This document shows, piece by piece, positions 26,001 through 31,760 of a stretch of DNA of 31,760 bases; positions within the stretch are counted from its first letter, which is position 1; the number at the start of each line of letters is the position of its first letter. The notes under the pieces were generated by a model. It was not told the origin of the DNA. It was given only the letters and a program-made list of their open reading frames with translations, and ran no database searches. Source of the DNA: Pseudomonadota bacterium (GTDB lineage: Bacteria > Pseudomonadota > Gammaproteobacteria > Steroidobacterales > Steroidobacteraceae). Location of the stretch: NCBI GenBank assembly GCA_023391815.1, contig JAEWAF010000059.1:1-31760 (forward strand), given 5' to 3'. Made by a program: the position numbers and the translations under genes.

Positions 26001-26104
26001 CCATGGCCATCGTCATTCTTGGCGGCCTGGCGACCAGCATGATGTTGAATCTGCTGGTGCTGCCGGCGTTGGCCATTCGGTTCGCACGATTCGAATCGCG
26101 CTAA
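23027..26104 (+). CDS. Heavy-metal RND efflux pump, CzcA/CusA family
   Basis: A 1025-residue inner-membrane proton antiporter. Helix 1 is followed by LDVFPEFAPPQIVVQTEAPGLS and VTRPIEYSLNGTP, typical of heavy-metal RND proteins. Helix 4 carries GGFAIAIGEVVDDAIIGLENVWRRLREN with Asp404, Asp405 and Glu411, the proton-relay signature of the HME class. Helix 10 has GISMRNSILMMSHYEEL, and helix 11 ERLVPIVMTALVVALGLLPIAVG. It exports metal ions from the periplasm or cytoplasm through the CzcC-like channel. The exact metal (zinc, cobalt, cadmium or copper/silver) cannot be fixed: CusA methionine ligands were not identified. It is the last gene of the three-gene operon under a probable CusR-like box. 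Confidence 0.92.
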   Translation: MLRRIVTLCVRFRALVVAIALLLAAYGLFVAQRAKLDVFPEFAPPQIVVQTEAPGLSAEAVETLVTRPIEYSLNGTPALEHIYSQSIQGLSVVTLIFEDAADIYRVRQLTAERLAQLATALPTGVHTPAMGALASSTSMVLSIGLTSDHHSAMELRTIADWTVRQRLLGVPGVARVETFGGEIRQLQIQLLPDRMMLYGLSLDEIVAAASKSTGVRGAGFIETENQRITLRTEGQSLSAPALAEAVVAERGAISVRLRDIANVVDGPEPKLGDALVMGQPGVILNIHGQYGANTRDVTHAVEAALAQMGPMLNAERIVLHPTLFRPANFIETSIRNINHALLIGGALVIVVLLFFLANLRSAFIAIATIPLSLLMAVVAYEHFGASINTITLGGFAIAIGEVVDDAIIGLENVWRRLRENRASASPKPFDTVVIDATLEVRSPIVYATFIVVAVFWPVLMMSGINGRLFAPLAVSFILAAIASLIVAITLTPALCSLLLANADAREPRYIDRLKRWHRRGLEWINGRPRAIIVGTAVVCLAALLALPFMGGEFLPEFKEGHYVLRVMTAPGTSVDAGLHLGGRITRELLQNPRIRSVSQQLGRAEQGEDTAGPEFSEFHIELKRLSGEEEEQVQDQIRATLRTFPGISFAVTPFLEERIEEILTGGRGALVIDILGEDLDLLDRVAEQIKDVVATVPGAADVLSQTQSGSPEVKITLRPDGLRQYGFAPLEVLEAVQFSYQGVVVAQTNDNNRVFEVAVILDPASRRDPEAIGSLLVRNAAGTSVPLRQLANIDNITGRYVIVHEGTQRRQQVSADVVGRDLKSFAQAVQEKLRSSITLPPGVSVAVGGAEQARVTAQNELLLHSAFVAIVIVMLLSLVFANRRNLLLVLANIPFALAGGVLILIVTGGALSIGAMVGFISLFGISMRNSILMMSHYEELVTREGKPWGVATALQGASERLVPIVMTALVVALGLLPIAVGSEEAGKEIEGPMAIVILGGLATSMMLNLLVLPALAIRFARFESR

Positions 26105-26224
26105 CGGGCGCTGAGCGCCATGCACCTACATCGAGCACATCCACGAACGCCCCCAGGCCGTGGTGGTTGCTTGTTGGACCAAGGCCCCCTGGACCCATGC
26201 ATGCGTCCCGGATGAGATCGGCTC

Positions 26225-26683
26225 ATGTACGCACGAATCTTGGTTCCGGTCGATGGCAGCGTCGCCTCCGCTCACGGGCTCGATGAGGCGATGGAGCTTG
26301 CAAGTCATCTGAAAGCCCGCATCCGACTGGTGCACGTCGTGGAACCCTGGGTGATGGTCACGGCCGAGGCCATGCCCGTCACCGTACATCAGGTCGCCGA
26401 AGACATACGCAACATCGGTGCCGAGTTGCTGAAGGAGTGCGAGAACAAGGTGAAGAAGGCCGGCATCGAGGTCGACGCGGAGTTGATCGAAACGCTCGGC
26501 GGCTCGGCCGGCGAGTGCATCGTCAACAAAGCCAAGGAGACCGACGCCGATCTCATCGTTTGCGGCACTCATGGCCGCCGCGGTTTTCGCCGACTGCTGA
26601 TGGGCAGCGATGCCGAGTACATCGTGCGACGTGCGCCTTCGCCAGTGCTGCTGGTACGCAGCCCCGAGCAACCGGCGCCCTGA
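26225..26683 (+). CDS. Universal stress protein, UspA family
   Basis: A 152-residue single-domain Usp. It starts MYARILVPVDGS with Asp10 of the nucleotide site, and has GTHGRRGFRRLLMGS, that is Gly114-x2-Gly117-x9-Gly127-Ser128, the ATP-binding pattern of the ATP-binding Usp subgroup. It ends AEYIVRRAPSPVLLVR, the usual last helix and strand. The protein is cytoplasmic and stress related; its precise role is unknown. It follows the metal pump by 120 bases on the same strand, with no clear promoter or terminator in the gap apart from a short GGCGCT-G-AGCGCC dyad just after the pump stop. Confidence 0.93.
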   Translation: MYARILVPVDGSVASAHGLDEAMELASHLKARIRLVHVVEPWVMVTAEAMPVTVHQVAEDIRNIGAELLKECENKVKKAGIEVDAELIETLGGSAGECIVNKAKETDADLIVCGTHGRRGFRRLLMGSDAEYIVRRAPSPVLLVRSPEQPAP

Positions 26684-26746
26684 TCGTTTCGTTCCAGCCC
26701 GTCGCTGATTTCTTCCACCGCACGCCCGCCCTCGGCCGTCGCACCC

Positions 26747-26766
26747 GATGACCATCGCTGGTCATC
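26747..26766. terminator. Hairpin after the Usp gene, possible terminator
   Basis: A perfect 8-bp stem: GATGACCA, loop TCGC, TGGTCATC. It lies 64 bases past the Usp stop and upstream of the next operon's promoter region. No T-run follows directly, so termination is possible but not established. Confidence 0.35.
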
Positions 26767-26828
26767 GCCCGCACCAAACTATTTCTCCGTAAATGCTCCG
26801 GATCGCGCGAATGCGGTTGTTGCCTATA

Positions 26829-26858
26829 GTGACAAATGATTCTCTAATCAGGATACTA
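26829..26858 (+). promoter_or_regulatory. Candidate sigma70 promoter for the amidohydrolase-receptor operon
   Basis: GTGACA (26829-26834), an 18-bp spacer, then TACTAT (26853-26858), in an AT-rich patch (about 26800-26880) that stands out in this GC-rich region. It would give a leader of roughly 40 bases before the ATG at 26903. CATAAT at 26865-26870 is an alternative -10 without a matching -35. Confidence 0.4.
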
Positions 26859-26902
26859 TTCTCCCATAATGCTAACTTGATCCCGTCCTGGTGAGAGGCC
26901 CG

Positions 26903-28543
26903 ATGAAACGACTGGCCCTGGCGACCCTGTGCACGCTGACGTTAGGTGCGGCACAGGCGGCGGAACCCGCGTCTACTTACGACATCGTGATTCGTAACGG
27001 GCGAGTGCTCGACGGACTGGGCAATCCCTGGATCGACGCGGACGTGGCGGTGTCGAACGGACGGATCGCCGCAGTCGGCAAGATCGCCGAGCGAGGCCGT
27101 CGCGAGATCGACGCGCGCGGGCTGTATGTTTCGCCGGGCTGGATCGACATGATGGATCAGTCGGGCGAAGTCCTTCGCACCGAGGGCCGCGCGGAGAACA
27201 AGCTGCTGCAAGGCGTAACCACCGCCATTGCCGGCGAAGGCGGAACGCCGGTTGCCGCCGAGGAGATTCCCGCCTATTTCGCGCAACTGGAGCGGCAAGG
27301 GATCTCTCTCAACTTCGGTAGTTACTACAGCACCGGGCAGGCCCGGGTGGCGGTCATGGGCGACGGCGCGGGCGCGCCCACACCGGAGCAGCTCGAGAAA
27401 ATGAAGTCGCTGGTGGCAACGGCGATGCGCGGTGGAGCGATCGGCGTCGCGACCGCGTTGATCTATCCACCCGACAGCTTTCAATCCACGCACGATCTGA
27501 TCGAACTGTCGAAGGTCGCCGCTGCGTGCGGCGGCATCTATGCAAGTCACATGCGCGATGAGAGCGCGAATCTGCTGAGCGCCATCTCGGAATCGATCGA
27601 GATCGGCGAGCAGGCCGGCATTCCCATCGAGATCTTTCATCTCAAGGGCGCGTATCAGCCGGGCTGGCACCAGCTCATGCCGCAAGCCATCGCGCAGGTC
27701 GACGCTGCTCGTGAGCGCGGCGTCGATATCGCCGCGGACATGTATCTGTACGAAGCCGGCGGCACCGGTCTGGATATCACCGTGCCGAGCTGGGTGTTCG
27801 AAGGCGGCCTCAAACAAGGCCTGAAGAAGCTCCAGAATCGCAAAATTCGTGAGCGCCTCAAGCGCGAGGTCGCCGGCGGCTCGCTGCCCGGCTGGTCGAA
27901 TCTGGTGCACGCCTCGGGCGGTTGGGATCGGGTCGTGCTCGCGAACTCGTTCAATCCCAAGTACGAGCGCTTTCACAATCGTAGTCTCGCGGCCATCGGC
28001 AAAGAGCTCGGTCGCGATCCGGCCGACGTGGCCTGGGACATCGTGATCGAGGCGCAGCCGAACCGCGCCATGGCGCTGTATTTCATGATGGATGAGAAGG
28101 ACATCGAAACGGCGCTGCGCACGCCTTGGGTGTCTCTCGGCAGCGATGCCTCCGCGAGCGAAAAGCTCCACGCCACCGACGCGCTGGGATTGCCGCACCC
28201 TCGCTCGTATGGAAATTTCCCGCGCCTCATCGCCGAGTATGTGAGAAAGCGCGGCGTGCTCACGTTGCCGGACGCGATCCGCAAACTCACATCGTGGCCC
28301 GCGACTCGCATGCGTCAGTTCGATCGCGGCGCCATCCGCACCGGTCTGTGGGCGGACCTCACCATTTTCGACTATGACCGCATACAGGATCGCGCCACCT
28401 ATCAGAACCCGACCGCGACGCCCGAGGGCATCCAGTACGTTCTGGTGAACGGCCAAGTGGTCATCGCCGAGGGACGACATACAGGCGCAAAGCCCGGCGT
28501 GGCTTTGCGAAGCAATGGTTGCAGCTCACCCGAGAGGACGTGA
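26903..28543 (+). CDS. Amidohydrolase, N-acyl-D-amino-acid deacylase-like, with altered metal site
   Basis: A 546-residue exported protein: signal peptide MKRLALATLCTLTLGAAQA (start chosen at 26903, with GAGAGG four bases upstream), then the amidohydrolase entry YDIVIRNGRVLDGLGNPW and SPGWID. In D-aminoacylases this is followed by an HTHDD motif; here it is MMDQSG (82-87), so both metal-binding His are missing. The Cys of the GVTTVVxGNCG region is replaced as well (GVTTAIAGEGG). His216 (YASHMRDE), His246 (EIFHLKGA) and Asp415 (LGSDAS) remain. The frame is intact, so this is a divergent enzyme rather than a pseudogene. It precedes a TonB receptor by 63 bases, suggesting periplasmic hydrolysis of an imported amide. 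Confidence 0.85.
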   Translation: MKRLALATLCTLTLGAAQAAEPASTYDIVIRNGRVLDGLGNPWIDADVAVSNGRIAAVGKIAERGRREIDARGLYVSPGWIDMMDQSGEVLRTEGRAENKLLQGVTTAIAGEGGTPVAAEEIPAYFAQLERQGISLNFGSYYSTGQARVAVMGDGAGAPTPEQLEKMKSLVATAMRGGAIGVATALIYPPDSFQSTHDLIELSKVAAACGGIYASHMRDESANLLSAISESIEIGEQAGIPIEIFHLKGAYQPGWHQLMPQAIAQVDAARERGVDIAADMYLYEAGGTGLDITVPSWVFEGGLKQGLKKLQNRKIRERLKREVAGGSLPGWSNLVHASGGWDRVVLANSFNPKYERFHNRSLAAIGKELGRDPADVAWDIVIEAQPNRAMALYFMMDEKDIETALRTPWVSLGSDASASEKLHATDALGLPHPRSYGNFPRLIAEYVRKRGVLTLPDAIRKLTSWPATRMRQFDRGAIRTGLWADLTIFDYDRIQDRATYQNPTATPEGIQYVLVNGQVVIAEGRHTGAKPGVALRSNGCSSPERT

Positions 28544-28595
28544 CCGGCACACATCGCATCCGAAATCGCATTGGGGATTGAGACAAGAACGTAAC

Positions 28596-28601
28596 AAGGG
28601 G
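28596..28601 (+). promoter_or_regulatory. Ribosome binding site of TBDR3
   Basis: AAGGGG five bases before the ATG at 28607, supporting that start. Confidence 0.6.
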
Positions 28602-28606
28602 TAATC

Positions 28607-31330
28607 ATGGTCACAGTGAAGGATCTTTGTTTTTCAGCGCGAGTCGGCGGCAGGAGCAAAGTGGCTCTGGGCGTCGCGCTCGCATGTGCCGGGTCCGCTC
28701 ATGCTCAAACCACCACGGAATCCGTCGATCCGATCGACGTGGTGGTGGTCAGCGGCTCGCGCATCAGCACCGCCGGGTTCGACGCTCCCACGCCGACGAC
28801 GGTGTTGAGCGATGTCGAGTTGCGCCAGGCCGGCCGCACCGATATCTCCGCGACGCTCACCGACTTACCGCAGTTTCGCGCCACGCAGTCGGCGTCTTCG
28901 ACGAACACTGTGACCTCCTCCGGCCAGACGCCCGCCGATCTGCGCGGCCTGGGCTCATCGCGCACCCTGGTGCTGGTGAACAACCGTCGCTACGTCAGCT
29001 CGAACGATTTGCAGACCGTGCCCTACTCGCTGGTGAAGCGCATCGACGTAGTCACCGGCGGCGCCTCGGCCGCGTACGGCTCGGATGCCGTCGCCGGTGT
29101 CGTTAACATCATTCTGGATGACGAACGACAAGGCGCCGAAATCGGCGTTCAGCGCGGCGTGTCCACGCATGGCGATGGCGAGAAGACTCTGGTTGAAGCG
29201 TCATTCGGCAGCAACTTGTTCGACGATCGCGCGCATGTGCTGATCGGCGCCGACTATCTGAAAGACGAAGGCATCATCCCCGGCACGCGTCGTCCTCGCA
29301 TCGGCGCGGCAAGCTTCTTCCCGGGCGCAGATGGCGGGCTTTATCCGACCGCCAACCTGCACGAGGCCCGCCGCAGTGAAGGAGGTTTGATCAACACCGG
29401 CGTGCTCGCCGGCATGACGTTCGATCCCGACGGCAGTCTGCGCCCGTTCCAATACGGCGTTCGCAATGCCAACTCGCCGAACCTGATGATCGGCGGCGAG
29501 GGTTATCACATCGATCAGTATCGCTCCGTGGTGGCGCCGATCGAGCGCACCAACGTCATGGGCCGCTTCTCGCTGGATGTGACCGACGCTTTCAAAGTGT
29601 GGACCGAAGTCACCTATAACAAAGTGGCCGACGAGCGCGTCTACTTCCCGGATCTGGCGATCACCCAGCTCGACTTCTCCTATGACAACCCGTTCCTCAA
29701 TCTGACGCCGGCGCAACGCGCGCAGGTACAAGCGGCGGGTGAAACCGAGTTCACGATGGGCCGCGCCGTCACCGACGTCGCCCTCGCGAAGTACAAGTAC
29801 GACCGCGAGGCAATGCAGGCCACGATCGGTTTCGACGGCAACTTCGCCGACAACAAGTGGCGATACAACGGCTACTACGCGCGCGGCAAGCAGGAACAGG
29901 ACATGAAACTGCTGAACATGGCCCTCGCCGAGCCGTTCATGAACGCGATCGACGCGGTCGTCGGACCGAGCGGTACGCCGGTGTGCAGGATCGCGCTGAC
30001 CGACCCGGGCACCGCGTGCCGTCCGCTGAATCTGTTCGGCTCCGGTCGTGCCGATCCGGCCGCCGTCGATTATGTGACGGCCGACTGGCACGATCTGGAG
30101 GAAACCTGGCTCGAGACCGCCGGCATCATCCTGAGCGGCGAGCCGTTCGAGCTCTGGGACCAGCCGGTGTCGTTCGCGACCGGCGTCGAGTATCGCAAGG
30201 AACAGTTCAAGTCGAGCTACGATCAGAATTCGCTGGCCGGCAATTTCGCCACCATCAACGGCGAGAACATCGCGAAGACCGGTACCGATGTGACCGAGGC
30301 GTTCGTCGAAGTCGCGCTGCCGTTGCTGATGGATAAGCCGCTGGTCAAGTCGCTGAACTTCAATGGCGCCGCCCGCCTCTCCGACTACAGCACCAGCGGC
30401 CAGATCTGGTCCTGGAAGCTCGGCACGACCTGGCACCTGGTGGATGACTTCAAGCTGCGGGCCACCCGCTCCCGCGACATCCGCGCAGCGAATCTCACCG
30501 AGTTGTATTCGGCGCCGGCCACGTTCTTCACGCAAGTTCAGGACATTTCGCGCAACCCAGCGTCCACCGCACAAGTAATCCTGTTCACCGGCGGCAACCC
30601 CGGCCTCGATCCCGAGATCGCGGACACGCTGACCGTCGGCGCGGTGTATTCACCGTCCTTCCTGCCCGGCTTCGAAGTATCGCTCGATTACTATCACATC
30701 AAGATCGAGGACGTGATCTCGCAGCTGACGGCGCAGGAGATCGTCAACAGCTGCTATGACCAGGGCAATCAGTCCGCGTGCAACCAGATCACCCGCGACG
30801 GCGCCGGCGTCATCAGCGAGATCAACGCGACGTACATCAATATCGCGGAATTCACCAACAAGGGCTACGACCTGGAGGCTTCCTACCGCATGCCTCTCGG
30901 GTCCGGTCAACTGACCGTGCGCGGGTTGGCGAACTACGTCGATTCTCTGACGGTGGACAACGGCCTGGTCACCATCGAAGGCGCGGGCTATCTCGGTTCG
31001 CAAACCGAGTTCCTGGTGCCGAAATGGCGCGGCTCGTTGAGCTTCGTGTACGAAAGCGAGTTCATCGGCGGCGACCTTCGCGCCCGCTATCTCGACGGCG
31101 GCGGCTATGCACCGCCGGAGGTGCTGACCCTGGCCAACAATCACATCGCCAGCCGCACTTATATCGATCTGGGTCTGCGTGGCTATGTGCCGATGGGAGA
31201 TTCGAAGCTGACCGTGTACGGTAGCGTGCAGAACGTGTTCGACAAGGAGCCGGCGCTGGCGGCGTTGAACTCGCCCTACTTCGACATCGTCGGCCGGTAC
31301 TTCACGCTCGGCGTGCGCGCCAATTTCTAA
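28607..31330 (+). CDS. TonB-dependent outer-membrane receptor (TBDR3)
   Basis: A 907-residue receptor with a signal peptide (to about residue 34, ACAGSAHAQ), a TonB-box-like DPIDVVVVSGSRI, the plug (TPADLRGLGSSRTLVLVNNRRYV, VTGGASAAYGSDAVAGVVNIILDD) and a long barrel. The C-terminus is NVFDKEPALAALN then RYFTLGVRANF, with the terminal Phe typical of outer-membrane barrels. It belongs to the same broad class as TBDR1 but the two are clearly divergent. It lies between two amidohydrolase genes on the same strand (gaps of 63 and 10 bases), so its substrate is probably an amide, N-acylated amino acid or peptide-like molecule rather than a metal. This is inferred from context. Confidence 0.93.
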   Translation: MVTVKDLCFSARVGGRSKVALGVALACAGSAHAQTTTESVDPIDVVVVSGSRISTAGFDAPTPTTVLSDVELRQAGRTDISATLTDLPQFRATQSASSTNTVTSSGQTPADLRGLGSSRTLVLVNNRRYVSSNDLQTVPYSLVKRIDVVTGGASAAYGSDAVAGVVNIILDDERQGAEIGVQRGVSTHGDGEKTLVEASFGSNLFDDRAHVLIGADYLKDEGIIPGTRRPRIGAASFFPGADGGLYPTANLHEARRSEGGLINTGVLAGMTFDPDGSLRPFQYGVRNANSPNLMIGGEGYHIDQYRSVVAPIERTNVMGRFSLDVTDAFKVWTEVTYNKVADERVYFPDLAITQLDFSYDNPFLNLTPAQRAQVQAAGETEFTMGRAVTDVALAKYKYDREAMQATIGFDGNFADNKWRYNGYYARGKQEQDMKLLNMALAEPFMNAIDAVVGPSGTPVCRIALTDPGTACRPLNLFGSGRADPAAVDYVTADWHDLEETWLETAGIILSGEPFELWDQPVSFATGVEYRKEQFKSSYDQNSLAGNFATINGENIAKTGTDVTEAFVEVALPLLMDKPLVKSLNFNGAARLSDYSTSGQIWSWKLGTTWHLVDDFKLRATRSRDIRAANLTELYSAPATFFTQVQDISRNPASTAQVILFTGGNPGLDPEIADTLTVGAVYSPSFLPGFEVSLDYYHIKIEDVISQLTAQEIVNSCYDQGNQSACNQITRDGAGVISEINATYINIAEFTNKGYDLEASYRMPLGSGQLTVRGLANYVDSLTVDNGLVTIEGAGYLGSQTEFLVPKWRGSLSFVYESEFIGGDLRARYLDGGGYAPPEVLTLANNHIASRTYIDLGLRGYVPMGDSKLTVYGSVQNVFDKEPALAALNSPYFDIVGRYFTLGVRANF

Positions 31331-31340
31331 GAGCAACAGC

Positions 31341-31760
31341 ATGAAACATTTGATCGTCGCGATCGTCGCAGCCCTCGCTCCAGGCCTGGCCTGGAGCGCC
31401 CCTTACGATCTGGTCATTCGCGGGGGACGAGTGCTGGATCCCGAAACCGGACTGGATGCCACCATGAACGTGGGCATCAACCAAGGCCGTATCGCGCGCA
31501 TCTCCGCCGAGCCTCTCACCGGGACTCGCACGGTCGATGCGCGCGGGCTGGTCGTGGCCCCTGGTTTCATCGATCTGCATCAGCATGCACAGGACGTCGT
31601 CTCGGGCGTGCTCAAAGCGTTCGACGGCGTCACCAGCGGCCTGGAGATGGAGATCGGCGTTCCCGACGTCAAAGAGTTTCTAGCGCGCAAGTCCGGTCGT
31701 TCCCTGATCAACTATGGAACGACCGCGAGCCACGCGGCCGGGCGCGCTGCCGCGGTGGGG
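31341..31760 (+). CDS. Amidohydrolase, N-terminal part (cut by window end)
   Basis: An ATG at 31341, 10 bases after the TBDR3 stop, opens a frame of 140 codons that runs off the window. It starts with a signal peptide (MKHLIVAIVAALAPGLAWSA), then YDLVIRGGRVLDPETGL and VAPGFIDLHQHAQD. Here the metal-binding HxH (His80, His82) is present, unlike in the amidohydrolase upstream of TBDR3. GVTSGLEMEIGVPD and SLINYGTTASHAAG follow; they resemble D-glutamate deacylase or other N-acyl-amino-acid amidohydrolases. It is probably the third gene of the operon with the first amidohydrolase and TBDR3. Confidence 0.85.
   Translation, partial: MKHLIVAIVAALAPGLAWSAPYDLVIRGGRVLDPETGLDATMNVGINQGRIARISAEPLTGTRTVDARGLVVAPGFIDLHQHAQDVVSGVLKAFDGVTSGLEMEIGVPDVKEFLARKSGRSLINYGTTASHAAGRAAAVG

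Noticed and set aside
26942..28480. 512-codon open frame opposite the first amidohydrolase
   Set aside because: No domain, shadow composition, no ribosome site.
26903..28543. First amidohydrolase as a pseudogene because the HxH is missing
   Set aside because: The frame is complete with signal peptide, other conserved residues and operon context, so a divergent enzyme is more likely.
29201..30574. 457-codon open frame opposite TBDR3
   Set aside because: Antisense shadow of a definite receptor gene.

Overview
The window is a gene-dense (no gene-free stretch over 300 bases), high-GC stretch of a Gram-negative chromosome. Three TonB-dependent outer-membrane receptors, two complete RND tripartite efflux operons, two OmpR-type two-component systems and two lipid A tailoring enzymes show an outer-membrane organism. 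The receptor style (long receptors with LRGLG..RTLVL(L/V)N.RR plug motifs) and the CopL-like protein suggest a gammaproteobacterium of the Xanthomonas/Nevskia/Steroidobacter neighbourhood. That placement is an inference from family resemblance, not a search result.

Layout. (1) 1-7083, minus strand: receptor TBDR2, a small Cys/His-rich CopL-like protein, a MerR regulator, receptor TBDR1 and two PepSY membrane proteins (the last cut by the window edge). A near-perfect 24-bp palindrome at 4762-4785 matches the ZntR/CadR type of MerR operator and points to zinc/cadmium/lead-class control. (2) 7258-7680: a half-size EamA transporter. (3) 7670-15372: a QseBC/PmrAB-like two-component system diverging from an OMF-MFP-RND operon, with a PmrA-like direct repeat between them. 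(4) 15311-15748: yqaA, overlapping the pump gene's 3' end on the opposite strand. (5) 15955-20567: a CusR-like response regulator and a CusS-like sensor kinase separated by a phosphoethanolamine transferase (minus) and a PAP2 lipid phosphatase (plus). (6) 20625-26104: a czcCBA-like heavy-metal efflux operon preceded by a CusR-box-like site, then a UspA protein. (7) 26903-31760: amidohydrolase, TonB receptor, second amidohydrolase (cut by the window end), apparently one operon for import and cleavage of an N-acyl or cyclic amide substrate.

Working together (inference): regions 1 to 6 read as a metal and envelope-stress island. The most distinctive idea is that one metal-responsive two-component system is split around lipid A remodelling genes and also faces a heavy-metal pump operon, so lipid A charge and metal efflux could be set together. 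Region 7 looks like an independent nutrient-acquisition locus whose first enzyme lacks several expected metal ligands. No rRNA, tRNA, CRISPR array, insertion sequence or phage gene was seen.
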